A stretch of 64,000 nt of DNA from Ralstonia sp. A12. GTDB lineage: Bacteria > Pseudomonadota > Gammaproteobacteria > Burkholderiales > Burkholderiaceae. The stretch spans positions 62,001-126,000 of the forward strand of contig NZ_JSZO01000019.1 in the NCBI RefSeq assembly GCF_000801955.1, in the 5' to 3' direction. Each line of letters begins with the position of its first letter. Position 1 is the stretch's first letter. Shown one piece after another: positions 37,805-46,944 of the stretch. A program made the position numbers and the translations under genes. The notes under the pieces are model-generated. The model was given only the letters and a program-made list of their open reading frames with translations. It made no database searches and was not told where the DNA came from.

Positions 37805-37841
37805 TGTCCGACAAACCGGACAATGTCCGGCACACCGGACA
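37805..37841. promoter_or_regulatory. Two tandem palindromes TGTCCG-N6-CGGACA
   Basis: Copy 1 spans 37805-37822 and copy 2 spans 37824-37841, starts 19 bp apart. Both have the same half-sites and spacing. They lie between the divergent chemoreceptor and alginate-lyase-like genes and look like a double operator. Confidence 0.6.
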
Positions 37842-37909
37842 GCGGGCGGGCGCCTGCCTAGAATGCTCTGGCTGCCCACGCCTCCGACCAACACGAGCCA
37901 GGACACAAC

Positions 37910-38869
37910 ATGCGCGCACTCCGGCTGCTACGCCACAGCATTACCCTCACGTTCACTGCCGCAGCCTTGCTATGCGCGGTGCCGACTGCCCTGGCCGCCT
38001 GCGTGGTGCCGCCGGCCGAGCACACCATCGACCCACCCGGCTTCTACGACGACCCGGCCGGTTACCAGCAGGCCGTCAAACCGATGCGGGCCTACATCGA
38101 CCGGCTCAACAAGGCCGCCGAGGCCGGCGACTGGGCCTGCACAATCGATCTGCTTGAAGGTTGGGCACAAGGCGACGCATTGATGGGGCCAATCAAGGGC
38201 TACCAGGGCTACTACGAGCGCTCGTGGGCGGGGACGGATTTCGCGCTGGTGTTCATGCGTGCGCAAAAGCTTGGGCGCCTCGATGCGCCGCGCGCCGCCA
38301 CCATCGACAACTGGCTCACACGCATCGCCGTGGCCACCCGCGATGCGCAAGAGATCAACAGCCTGCACAACAACCTGACCTACTGGGCCGGGCTCAACCT
38401 TGTGGCCATCGGCACGGTGGCGCGTCGGGGGGATCTGGTGGAGGACGGCGTCGCCCGCGTGCGGGAGGGCATCCGCGACATTGGCCCGCATGGCGAGCTG
38501 CAGCGCGAACTCAAGCGCGGGGACCGCGCCTTGCACTACCACACGTTCGCGCTGCTGCCGCTGGTGTTCACGGCCGAGCTGGTCAGGCCGCGCAACATCG
38601 ACCTGTACGCCGAGAACCAGCGCGCGATCGGCCGGCTGGCCGACCTTGTCACACGCGCGGTGCAGGACCCAAACAGCTTCCGCGCCGTGAGCCCCATCAA
38701 GCAAGACCTGTTTCCGTGGACGTTTCTGGACGAGCTGTCGTGGATGGAGCCCTACTACGCCAGCCAGCACGACACGCGCCTGCCGCCGCTGATCGCCACG
38801 CGGCGCGCCTTCCACGAGTGGCGACTGGGCGGCAATGTCACGCAGGCCTGGGGCGTGCCGCTGCCGTAG
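37910..38869 (+). CDS. Alginate-lyase (AlgL/PL5)-like secreted protein
   Basis: 319 residues with a signal peptide (LTFTAAALLCAVPTALAA). The (alpha/alpha)-barrel matches AlgL in the region around the active site: HNNLTYWAG (153-161) and LKRGDRALHYHTFALLPL (201-218). In AlgL the first motif reads NNHxxW, with the His acting in catalysis; here that position is Leu156, while Asn155, Arg206 and Tyr210 are kept. AlgL degrades polymannuronate in the periplasm. It sits convergent to a PelA-like deacetylase/hydrolase, so it may act on another exopolysaccharide or be non-catalytic. Confidence 0.75.
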   Translation: MRALRLLRHSITLTFTAAALLCAVPTALAACVVPPAEHTIDPPGFYDDPAGYQQAVKPMRAYIDRLNKAAEAGDWACTIDLLEGWAQGDALMGPIKGYQGYYERSWAGTDFALVFMRAQKLGRLDAPRAATIDNWLTRIAVATRDAQEINSLHNNLTYWAGLNLVAIGTVARRGDLVEDGVARVREGIRDIGPHGELQRELKRGDRALHYHTFALLPLVFTAELVRPRNIDLYAENQRAIGRLADLVTRAVQDPNSFRAVSPIKQDLFPWTFLDELSWMEPYYASQHDTRLPPLIATRRAFHEWRLGGNVTQAWGVPLP

Positions 38870-38881
38870 GGGCGGTTGGCA

Positions 38882-41638
38882 TCAACCGCCGCAGCTCAAC
38901 TCCACGCGCTGCGGGACCAGCTTGGCGGGGTTGCCCGCGCCCAGATCAATGCGCCAGTCGGCGCCGTGCGTGCCGGCCACCTCGCGGCCGTCCACGGTGG
39001 CGCGGCAACGTGCGGCGTTGGCAAAGCGGATGAACGGGCGCGTATAGCCCGCCACATCGACGGACAGCGAGCGGCCATCTGCGCTGCGCTGCCAGTTGGA
39101 AATGCGGCCGTTGGCCTCGCGCACGTAGGGGAATGGGTCCGCCCCCGGCCGATCCGACAGCACGATGCGGGCTGACCCGCTTGCCAGGTGGATATAGATG
39201 CCACCGTTGCCCGGCGCGAAGCCCGCCACATCGCGCGACTGATCCAGCCGCGGCACACCGAGTCCAGTCCAGCGCACGGTGCGCAGATCCCCATTGCCAC
39301 GCACGACCCAGGCATTACCATCACGGGCCACAGCGTAGGCGCGGAAGTCGAGTACCTTGTGGATGTAGTCCGATGCGTAGATCGGCATGACCGGCTGCGC
39401 CAGCGCCCAGTCATACACCTGCCGCAACGCGGTAAGCGAGGCGAGCTTGGTGCCCGAATACATGTGGTAGTAGATGCCGATCGGCTTGAAGCGATAGGGC
39501 TTGTCGGTCAGCTCGAACGTTTCAATGGCGCGCGAGAAACCGTAGTACGGCCCGTGCCACAGGTTGGTGTAGATGTTCTCGTTCTGGTCGGGCGCAAACA
39601 CCTGGAACAGGCCATTGCCCTTGTCCACACCCAGCGGCGCCACGGCCGTCCAGCTCGGGTTGGAGCGCGTGATGTAGGTGTCGCCACCGTTCATGTTGAG
39701 CACGCCGGCCTCGTTGGTCTTCTGCACGGCGATCGGCGGCACCTGGCCGTTGCCGCTCCACAGCAGCACCTTCACACGCTTGCCCGCAGGCGCCAGCTTC
39801 GTGTTGATGTAGTCGATGGAGCCGGCGATCTCGCGGTCAAAGTTGAAGCGGTAGTTGGGGATGTTCAGTGCGAAGGCATCGGCGCCTTCCTCGGCTGCGT
39901 CATAGGGCGGCTCGGGCGGCTTGGTGGTGCGCAGCCAATTAAACGGGTGCGAGAACGTGTGGCTTGCCAGCTCCACGTACGGCTGCGCGAAGATGGTGCG
40001 CGCGATCGGTTCAAGCTGCGGTGTGAGCTTGGGGTACATGCCGTCGGATGCGACCTCGCCTTCGATGATCGACACGGTGGTCGGCACCTTGTAGCGCCCG
40101 AGGATGTCGCGCAGCAACGCTTGCCCCGAGAACTCGCCCGGTGGGAACTCCGTGCGCGAGGCGAAGCCATCGCCATCGATATGCACGGTCATCAGGCGGC
40201 GGCCGTTCTCGGTGGTGGTGTCGGGCACGGGCATGGCCGGCAATGCCAGCGCACGGCGCAGGAAGTCCAGCGGCTGGATCACCCAGCGCGCCTGATCCAC
40301 GTCGGGCATGCGGAACACACCGAACGGCTGCAGCACATAGCCGCCCCATGGCGTGATGGCGGCCGCATCATAGGTGTAGCTGCCTGCTGAGAGCCGCAGC
40401 AGCGATTGCGTGCCGGCCACGCTGGGGTCGACCTGCACGCCCACGGCAGTACGCCGATCAGGGTGTGGCTGCAGCTCGAAGCCGATCATCGGATCGCGCG
40501 AGACGATGGAGAGCGGCCCCGATGGCGTGCCCGGCACGGTCTTCAGGCCAAGCGTCTGCGCCATCGATGCATCCATGCTCATGCCGAACTGGTTGAACAT
40601 CGCCACACGTACGCCCGCCCCCACGGTGCGCCGGAGCCACGATGCCCAGGCACCTGGGCGCGGTGCGTTGGCGTCGAACCAGGTGACGACCCCCGCATAG
40701 CGATCGGGCGTGACAGTGGGGAGTGGCTTGTAGGCGTCGGCAAATTCAACGCGATACCCGAGGTAGTTGATCGGCATGGCCAGGTACAGCACTGACGGCG
40801 CCGTGTTGGTGCTGGTGCCGGGCTCCTGCGGCTCGACCAGCAGCACGCGGCGCGGCATGACCTCCAGGCGGCCGATGCCGATGAAATCCGCGCCGGGCGT
40901 GGTGGCGTAGCTGGTGACGCCGGCGGCGCGCGCCACGTTGATGGTCTCGCGTAGGCAGGTGCGGCTGTAGCTGGCGCAGTAGTCCAGCGCGACGGCGGGC
41001 AAGTGGTATTGCGTGCCGATGCTGCGCAGCGCGGCGATGCGCGCGGTGCGGTCGGCATCGTTCACGTCTTGCAGGCCTTCGCCACCGCCCGTGCGCTCAC
41101 GCACGAGGCCGGGCGTGACTACGCCGGACAACTGTGGCGCCAGCGTATCGAGCCACGCGGTACCGCCCGCAAGCAGCTTGGCCTGCGGTGCACGCGCGTG
41201 CAGCGCCTGCACCAGTGCGGCCACCGCGTTGCCGGCGTCCGGCGTTCTGGTGGCCAACGTATCGAGCCCATCAAGCAGGAAGCCCTGATAGCCCTGCGTG
41301 AGCAATGGCGCAAACACCTGATCGATCACGTTGGCCGGCCAGGCGCTATCGCGTATCGCCTCCGTCTGCTGCGTCAGGTCGACGCGCGCCAGCCACAACG
41401 TAGGTGATGGCTGCTTCGGGTCGAACGTGCCGGCCGTTGCCGGATCGAGCACCACCCAGTCGAAGGCCTGCAGTTCGGGAGCCGGCACATCGCGGCCGTA
41501 GTAGAAGGCGATCTGCGGATCAGGGGGACTAGCGGGCTGTGCATGGGCCGCAACGGCCCCGAACGCCAACGTGACGACACCCAGCCACGCTGACCAACGC
41601 CATTGCCGATTGCTGCCCACCGCCTGCCTGCCCTGCAT
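38882..41638 (-). CDS. PelA-like glycoside hydrolase/polysaccharide deacetylase
   Basis: 918 residues from ATG 41638 (GAGG upstream; signal peptide LGVVTLAFGAVAAHAQ). The N-terminal TIM-barrel (about 45-265) resembles the GH114/GH166 domain of PelA (FYYGRDVPAPELQAFDWVVL, FLLDGLDTLA). The C-terminal deacetylase domain (about 490-760) has the metal-binding His pair in LASHTFSHPFNW and an Asp motif in MTVHIDGDGF. PelA deacetylates and trims the cationic Pel exopolysaccharide in the periplasm. The rest of a pel operon is not next to it; only an alginate-lyase-like gene is. Related bifunctional proteins also occur outside pel operons. Confidence 0.85.
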   Translation of the reverse strand: MQGRQAVGSNRQWRWSAWLGVVTLAFGAVAAHAQPASPPDPQIAFYYGRDVPAPELQAFDWVVLDPATAGTFDPKQPSPTLWLARVDLTQQTEAIRDSAWPANVIDQVFAPLLTQGYQGFLLDGLDTLATRTPDAGNAVAALVQALHARAPQAKLLAGGTAWLDTLAPQLSGVVTPGLVRERTGGGEGLQDVNDADRTARIAALRSIGTQYHLPAVALDYCASYSRTCLRETINVARAAGVTSYATTPGADFIGIGRLEVMPRRVLLVEPQEPGTSTNTAPSVLYLAMPINYLGYRVEFADAYKPLPTVTPDRYAGVVTWFDANAPRPGAWASWLRRTVGAGVRVAMFNQFGMSMDASMAQTLGLKTVPGTPSGPLSIVSRDPMIGFELQPHPDRRTAVGVQVDPSVAGTQSLLRLSAGSYTYDAAAITPWGGYVLQPFGVFRMPDVDQARWVIQPLDFLRRALALPAMPVPDTTTENGRRLMTVHIDGDGFASRTEFPPGEFSGQALLRDILGRYKVPTTVSIIEGEVASDGMYPKLTPQLEPIARTIFAQPYVELASHTFSHPFNWLRTTKPPEPPYDAAEEGADAFALNIPNYRFNFDREIAGSIDYINTKLAPAGKRVKVLLWSGNGQVPPIAVQKTNEAGVLNMNGGDTYITRSNPSWTAVAPLGVDKGNGLFQVFAPDQNENIYTNLWHGPYYGFSRAIETFELTDKPYRFKPIGIYYHMYSGTKLASLTALRQVYDWALAQPVMPIYASDYIHKVLDFRAYAVARDGNAWVVRGNGDLRTVRWTGLGVPRLDQSRDVAGFAPGNGGIYIHLASGSARIVLSDRPGADPFPYVREANGRISNWQRSADGRSLSVDVAGYTRPFIRFANAARCRATVDGREVAGTHGADWRIDLGAGNPAKLVPQRVELSCGG

Positions 41639-41761
41639 CCCAATCCTCGAAAGTCGATCCGACTTCCATTGTGTCGGGCTGGCGTCCGATTGCAATGTTT
41701 CTTGCGGGAACAGTAACCCGCCGCGGTGCGTTAGCAACACACGGCGGGACGATGCATCGCC

Positions 41762-41932
41762 TCAGTCGTAGCCGACGACGGTGTAGCCGGAAAACTGCCT
41801 CTTGAAGGCCGCCTCCGGCTGATCCTCGGTGGCCACGTTCGAGGTGTATTTCGCGGTGGTCGTGTCTTGGTCGTAGGCCAGCGTAAAAGCCGGGCCGGTG
41901 CGCCGGAATGGAGCGTTCGTCAGGGCTGACAG
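41762..41932 (-). pseudogene. Remnant: C-terminal coding fragment without a start codon
   Basis: A frame of 56 codons ends in TGA at 41762 and has no ATG; it is closed upstream by a stop at 41948-41950 inside the SDR gene. Codons have the strong GC third-base bias of real genes here. The peptide includes AFTLAYDQDTTTAKYTSNV and ends GYTVVGYD. I do not recognise the parent gene. It is probably the tail of a deleted gene. The remaining bases around it hold nothing else. Confidence 0.4.
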
Positions 41933-41933
41933 C

Positions 41934-42722
41934 CTAGAACGCCGACTTCACCACCCCACCATCCACGCGCAGCGCCGCCCCCGTGGTGGCGGCCGACAGC
42001 GGGCTGGCAACGTATGCAACCAGGTTCGCAACTTCCTGCGTGGTGGCAAAGCGCTTGATGAGTGAGGTCGGGCGCGCGGTCTCGAAGAAGGTCTTCTCGA
42101 ACGCTTCAAAGCTCTGGCCGCCCGAGAGCTTGCCCACGAACTCGTCCACGCCTTCGGAGCGCGTCGGTCCGGGCAGCACGGCGTTCACGGTGACGGCGGT
42201 GCCCGCGGTCACTTCGGCCAGCCCGCGCGAGAGGCCCAGCAGCGCTGTCTTGGTCACGCCGTAGTGGATCATCTCGGCCGGAATCTGCACGCCACTCTCG
42301 CTGCTGATGAAGATGATGCGGCCCCAGTTCTGCGTCTTCATCGCACCCAAGTAGGCACGCGAGAGCCGCACGCCGCTCATCACGTTCACGTTGAAGAAGC
42401 GCAGCCATTCGGCATCGTCGATCTCTTCAAACGGCTTCGGGTCGAAGATGCCGAGGTTGTTGACGAGCACGTCGACCTTGGGAAAGCGCGCGAGCAGCGC
42501 CGCGACCTGTTCGGGCGCAGACAAATCTCCGGCAAACGCCTCGACTTGGGCATCGGGCACCTCGGCGCGCAGGCGGTTGATGGCGTCGGCCACCGAGGCT
42601 TCGGTACGGCCGTTGACGATGACGCGGGCGCCTTCCGCAGCCAGTGCTACAGCAATGGCATGACCGATGCCCTTGGTGGAGCCGGTCACGAGCGCAAGCT
42701 TGTTCTGAAGGTGGAGGTTCAT
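41934..42722 (-). CDS. Short-chain dehydrogenase/reductase
   Basis: 262 residues from ATG 42722, where the typical SDR start (LQNKLALVTGSTKGIGHAIA) begins. Cofactor motif TGSTKGIG, then NNLGIF and the active-site Ser and Tyr-x3-Lys (SSESGVQIPAEMIHYGVTK) are all present. Arg in NGRTEAS suggests NADP(H). Substrate unknown. It is divergent from a MarR-family gene, with about 285 bp between starts, so the regulator may control it. Confidence 0.9.
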   Translation of the reverse strand: MNLHLQNKLALVTGSTKGIGHAIAVALAAEGARVIVNGRTEASVADAINRLRAEVPDAQVEAFAGDLSAPEQVAALLARFPKVDVLVNNLGIFDPKPFEEIDDAEWLRFFNVNVMSGVRLSRAYLGAMKTQNWGRIIFISSESGVQIPAEMIHYGVTKTALLGLSRGLAEVTAGTAVTVNAVLPGPTRSEGVDEFVGKLSGGQSFEAFEKTFFETARPTSLIKRFATTQEVANLVAYVASPLSAATTGAALRVDGGVVKSAF

Positions 42723-43006
42723 GGCGGTAAAAAATGGAATATGGAGGAGGACGGGCACGCCGCGCCACTTGGGTTGCACCCGCTGCGGCCCCGACGTTTC
42801 AACCATGATACGAACCACCCCACCCCTTGGCAGCCGCAATCGTTTTGCAGCGGTATCCAATGTGATTTGACGATCGGCCTTGGTATCGATCCCGGCTTGA
42901 CGGCCTGGGCAAGCGACGATTAGTGTGCAATGAAGCACGCTCGGCGTTACGGGAACGCGTGGCGAGCCTTACAAGCCGGATCACCGGTAGAACGGGGAGC
43001 ATCACC

Positions 43007-43504
43007 ATGAACACCGACGTACAAACTCCACCAGAGGCCACCGCCGTGGGCAGTGGCATGGGCGAAGGCGCCTACCAGGTTGACACCATGGATCGCGACA
43101 CCAACGTCGGCCGACTCGTGCATCGAGTCCGGCATGCGCTGGTAACGCACATCGACAGCGCGCTGGCGTCGATTGATCTGACTGCCGCGCAGTGGATGGT
43201 GGTCATCTACCTGGCAGAAGACCTGGCCACCACGCCGGCCGAACTCTCGCGCCTGCTGCACTACGATCCGGGTGCAATGACGCGGCTGATCGACCGGCTG
43301 GAGAAGAAGAACATCGTGAAGCGTGCCCCGAGCGACGCCGACCGCCGCTCGGTGGTGGTTACGCTCACGGAGCAAGGCCGCGCGTTGTATCCGGAGATCC
43401 GGCCGCTGATCATCGATGTGCTGAACCACTTGCTGCGCGGGTTCTCGCAAACCGAGGTCAAACAACTGGAAAACCTGCTGCTGCGCGTGCTGCACAACGC
43501 CTGA
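43007..43504 (+). CDS. MarR-family transcriptional regulator
   Basis: 165 residues from ATG 43007 (GGGGAG 8 bases upstream; an in-frame ATG at 42923 lacks one). The winged helix spans about 45-125: LTAAQWMVVIYLAED, LSRLLHYDPGAMTRLIDRLEKKNIVKR and the wing SDADRRSVVVTLTEQG with the conserved D-x-R-R. MarR dimers usually repress a neighbouring gene and respond to phenolic ligands; the divergent SDR gene is the likely target. Confidence 0.92.
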   Translation: MNTDVQTPPEATAVGSGMGEGAYQVDTMDRDTNVGRLVHRVRHALVTHIDSALASIDLTAAQWMVVIYLAEDLATTPAELSRLLHYDPGAMTRLIDRLEKKNIVKRAPSDADRRSVVVTLTEQGRALYPEIRPLIIDVLNHLLRGFSQTEVKQLENLLLRVLHNA

Positions 43505-43534
43505 GGGCGCTGCGCAGGGCAAGCAGCAGGACCG

Positions 43535-46027
43535 TCAGCCGACGGTGCTGTCGGCGCGCAGCTGGTCGCGCTGGCGGCGCAGTGCGGTCAGCGCGGCAGG
43601 GGCATCCACCGGAATCGCGCCGGCCTGCGCCAGCGTGGCTTCGAGCGCGCGGGCCTGCTCGGCAATCGCCGCCTGCTCCACCGTCAGCGCTGCGCCTTTG
43701 ATCCGGTGCGCCACATAGCGCGCCGCTGCCGGGTCGCGCGCGTCCAGCGCGTGGGCCAAGCTTTCCAGGTCGTCATCAAGCGAATCCAGATAGATCGACC
43801 AGAGGTCGCGGCCTTCACCGGCCAGGGCGGATGCGATTGCGCGCGGCGTGCTCTCGCTGTTGTCATGGCCGCCGACATCGCACCACAGTTCGATCATCTC
43901 GCGCAGCGCATCCAGGCGGATCGGCTTGGTCAGCATGCCGTCCATGCCGGTCTCCATCACGCGCTGCTGGTGCGCCTCGTCAACAGCGGCGGAGATGGCG
44001 AGGATGGGCGTATGCGTGCCCGTGTCTGCCTCGCATGCGCGAATGCGTGCGGTAACCGTATAGCCGTCGATGTCGGGCAGGTAGCAATCCATCAGGATGA
44101 GATCGAACGCGTGGGCGGCAACCTTCTCCAGAGCCTGCGTCCCGTCAGCGGCGAGATCGACATCGCAGCCAAGCGTATGCAACTGGTCTTCAATCACCAT
44201 CAGGTTGGTCGGTTGATCATCCACCACGAGCACGCGCAGGCGCGGCTTGCCGGTTTGGGCAGATGCAACCTGATGCGACTCGATTTGCGGCACGGCATCG
44301 GGCAACCCGACGGGCTCTGGCGCAATCGTGATGGCGCGCTCAGCAACGGGGCGTACCGCCACGGCTTGCGCTTCCTCCACCGTCGCCACCGCCGCCGGAA
44401 GGGTGACGGTGAAGACCGTGCCCGCTCCCGGCGTGCTCTGCACCTCAATGCTGCCGCCCATCAACCGCGCAAGTTCACGTGCGATGGACAAGCCCAGCCC
44501 CGTACCGCCAAAGCGCCGCGTGGTGCTGGAATCGGCCTGCTGGAACGCCTTGAAAATGGTGTGCTGATCTTGCTGCGCAATGCCGACACCCGTATCGGCC
44601 ACGTCGATGGTGAGTGTGCCGGCCGCACCCTGCCGGACCGCTGGCACGTACGACATGCGTACCGTCACCCCGCCCTGTTCGGTGAACTTCACGGCGTTGG
44701 ACAACAAGTTCAGCAAGACCTGCCGCGTGCGTGTCGGATCAATGCGCAGGCACAACGACGGAGCGACGCCGCTCATGAACGTGAGTGCCAGCCCCTTGCG
44801 CTCGGCACGCCCGCGCACCACGTCCAGCGTTTCGTTGATCCACGGCAGGATCGGTGTCGGCAACAGCTCAAGCTCGACGCGCTTGGCCTCCAGCTCGGAG
44901 ATGTCGCGCACATCGTCCAGCAGCACCAGCAGCGTCTGCGCAGCGGTGGTCGCCATGTCGGTCAGGCGCTTCTGTTTGTCGTCGAGCGGCGTGCGCTGCA
45001 GCAGCTCAACCGACGACAGGATGGCGTTCATCGGCGTGCGGATCTCGTGGCTCATCACAGCCAGGAAGCGGGCCTTCTCGCGCTCGCTGCGCTCGGCGCA
45101 TTGGCGCTGCACGCGCGCGCGCCATGCCAGGAAGAGGATGCCGACGATCGCTGCGGCCATCAGCGCCAGCTCACGCGCCCGGTAGCGCAGGATCGATCCG
45201 TACGAAGGCGCGCCATAGTCCACCACCTCAAGCCAATGTCGTTCGATGGCATCGGTTTCCGCCGCCGTGAGCGCATGCAATGACTTGTCCAGGATCGAGC
45301 GCAGCAGCGGCTGATCCGCATGCACCCCCATGTAGAGCGGCACCGGCAGGTCGCTGATGACACCCGAGATATGCAGCGCATCGACAAAACGGCGACGCAG
45401 CAGCGGCTCGGCAGCGTAGTTGGTGGCGGCTGCAACTTCGGCCGAGCCATCGGCCACCGCCTGCAGGGCCGCATCCGTCGACTCGAACGGCAACAGGTGG
45501 CTGTGAGGCAGCTTCTCGCGCATGAGGATCTCGGTCGCGCCACCACCGATGAGCGCGACCGTCATGCCATCCAGTTCGCTCAGGCGGAAGATCGGGTGCT
45601 GCGTGCCACGGACCACGGCCAACGTGGCGCCCATGAAATAGGGGGCTGTCGGCAGCAACTGCTGCGTCAAATCATCCGATGGGGCGAGCGTGGACAGACT
45701 CGGCAGCAGGTCGACCTCGCCCTTGGAAAAGGCTTGGCGGCTTTCACCCCAGTTGTCGATGAATACCGGCTTGAAGCGCAGGCCGCTCACACGGCTGATC
45801 GCATCCAGATAGCCAGACGCCAGCCCGCGCGGCTTGCCTTGCTCGGCGTACTCGAAGGGCTTCCAGTTCTGTCGGTACGCAACGCGCACGACCGGATGCT
45901 GCGCGATCCAGGCGCGCTCTTCCGGGGTGAACTGTGGCGCCTGCTGCACGGCCGCCCAAAGCGGCAAACCCGAAGCAGCCAGCACGCCAATGACGAGGCA
46001 GCGTGCAAGACGCTGCCGCAGGTTCAC
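43535..46027 (-). CDS. BvgS/EvgS-like hybrid sensor histidine kinase
   Basis: 830 residues: signal peptide; one periplasmic Venus-flytrap domain (about 30-265, PVVRVAYRQNWKPFEY); membrane helix (about 285-303); HisKA with phospho-His in AVMSHEIRTPMNA; HATPase with DVADTGVGI and GGTGLGLSIARELA; receiver with Asp in LILMDCYLPDIDG; and HPt with His in AHRIKGAALT. BvgS itself has two flytraps and a PAS domain, so this is a shorter relative. It passes phosphate to the coupled BvgA-like regulator, whose stop overlaps the kinase start (ATGA at 46024-46027). Confidence 0.94.
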   Translation of the reverse strand: MNLRQRLARCLVIGVLAASGLPLWAAVQQAPQFTPEERAWIAQHPVVRVAYRQNWKPFEYAEQGKPRGLASGYLDAISRVSGLRFKPVFIDNWGESRQAFSKGEVDLLPSLSTLAPSDDLTQQLLPTAPYFMGATLAVVRGTQHPIFRLSELDGMTVALIGGGATEILMREKLPHSHLLPFESTDAALQAVADGSAEVAAATNYAAEPLLRRRFVDALHISGVISDLPVPLYMGVHADQPLLRSILDKSLHALTAAETDAIERHWLEVVDYGAPSYGSILRYRARELALMAAAIVGILFLAWRARVQRQCAERSEREKARFLAVMSHEIRTPMNAILSSVELLQRTPLDDKQKRLTDMATTAAQTLLVLLDDVRDISELEAKRVELELLPTPILPWINETLDVVRGRAERKGLALTFMSGVAPSLCLRIDPTRTRQVLLNLLSNAVKFTEQGGVTVRMSYVPAVRQGAAGTLTIDVADTGVGIAQQDQHTIFKAFQQADSSTTRRFGGTGLGLSIARELARLMGGSIEVQSTPGAGTVFTVTLPAAVATVEEAQAVAVRPVAERAITIAPEPVGLPDAVPQIESHQVASAQTGKPRLRVLVVDDQPTNLMVIEDQLHTLGCDVDLAADGTQALEKVAAHAFDLILMDCYLPDIDGYTVTARIRACEADTGTHTPILAISAAVDEAHQQRVMETGMDGMLTKPIRLDALREMIELWCDVGGHDNSESTPRAIASALAGEGRDLWSIYLDSLDDDLESLAHALDARDPAAARYVAHRIKGAALTVEQAAIAEQARALEATLAQAGAIPVDAPAALTALRRQRDQLRADSTVG

Positions 46028-46728
46028 TGCCCCTCCAACTCGTGCTTGATCTTGAAGAGTTCGGTATCGGTGCGGATGCCTAGCTTGCGATAGGCGGATT
46101 GCTTCTGTGAGCTGATGGTCTTGATGCTGCGTGCGAACTTCTCGGCAATGTCGGAGACGGACATGCCGTCCAGGCAGCAGCGCAGCACTTCGCGCTCACG
46201 CGGGCTCAACTCGGGGCGTTCGACCAGCGCGGCAAGCTGGTTGCCATCGGCCACGGACGTCGGCGCCGGCGCATCGGTGGCCAGGGCATCGCGCTCCATC
46301 TCGGCAGCCAGCGTGGCGTTCAGCCGTTTGCCACCCGCAGCCACGGTGCGGATGGCGCGCACCAGTTCCGACAGTTCTTCTTCCTTGCCCACAAACCCGC
46401 GTGCACCGGCATGCATGACCAGCCCGACCGTCGCCTTGTTGTGGTGCGCAGACGCCACCAGGATCTTCAGGTCCGGGTAGCGCACGCGAATCAGGCGGAT
46501 CAGGTTCAACCCATCGATCTCGGCGGGGCCGAGCGAGTAGTCCATCAACAGGACGTCCACCTCGACGGTGTTGTCCTTGAGCGCCTGCACCACCTCCCGG
46601 CCCGACGCGAACATGCCGCTGACCTCGATGTCGGCCTCTTGCTTCAGGCGCGCGGCCAGGCCGTGGCGGACGACCGCATGGTCATCCAGCACGACCACGC
46701 GGATCGGTCGGGTCGCGGTCCAGTTCAT
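46024..46728 (-). CDS. BvgA/EvgA-like response regulator
   Basis: 234 residues. Receiver domain with DDHAVVRHGL, phosphoacceptor Asp in VLLMDYSLGPAEIDG and Lys in FVGKEEE. LuxR-type DNA-binding domain at about 170-230 (LSPREREVLRCCLDGMS, then IAEKFARSIKTISSQKQSAYRK, the BvgA/EvgA form of the recognition helix). It is the first gene of a two-gene operon with the hybrid kinase. The 216-base upstream gap contains an inverted repeat at 46857-46877. Confidence 0.93.
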   Translation of the reverse strand: MNWTATRPIRVVVLDDHAVVRHGLAARLKQEADIEVSGMFASGREVVQALKDNTVEVDVLLMDYSLGPAEIDGLNLIRLIRVRYPDLKILVASAHHNKATVGLVMHAGARGFVGKEEELSELVRAIRTVAAGGKRLNATLAAEMERDALATDAPAPTSVADGNQLAALVERPELSPREREVLRCCLDGMSVSDIAEKFARSIKTISSQKQSAYRKLGIRTDTELFKIKHELEGQ

Positions 46729-46856
46729 GTTGGCAAATTCCTATTCGACTTGTTTTGGGACGGGTACGCGGGGGCTGACTTTACTGCGCCGCAAGATTTG
46801 ACGTTGCGACACAAAATGAGAGGCGCCGTTGGTCGGTCTTCGATTGACACCATCGG

Positions 46857-46877
46857 CGTCCTTAATGCCTAAGGACG
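46857..46877. promoter_or_regulatory. Inverted repeat CGTCCTTA-N5-TAAGGACG
   Basis: Perfect 8-bp arms in the gap between the response-regulator start and the end of the tetR gene. No T-run follows, so an operator is as likely as a terminator. Confidence 0.35.
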
Positions 46878-46944
46878 ACACAAACGATCACAAATTTAAT
46901 GTCTTATTGTCAGTGATAACCGCGATGGACACCAGAAGTCGCGC

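Noticed and set aside
43706-45283. 525-codon plus-strand frame opposite the hybrid kinase
   Set aside because: Shadow; the kinase frame has every expected motif.
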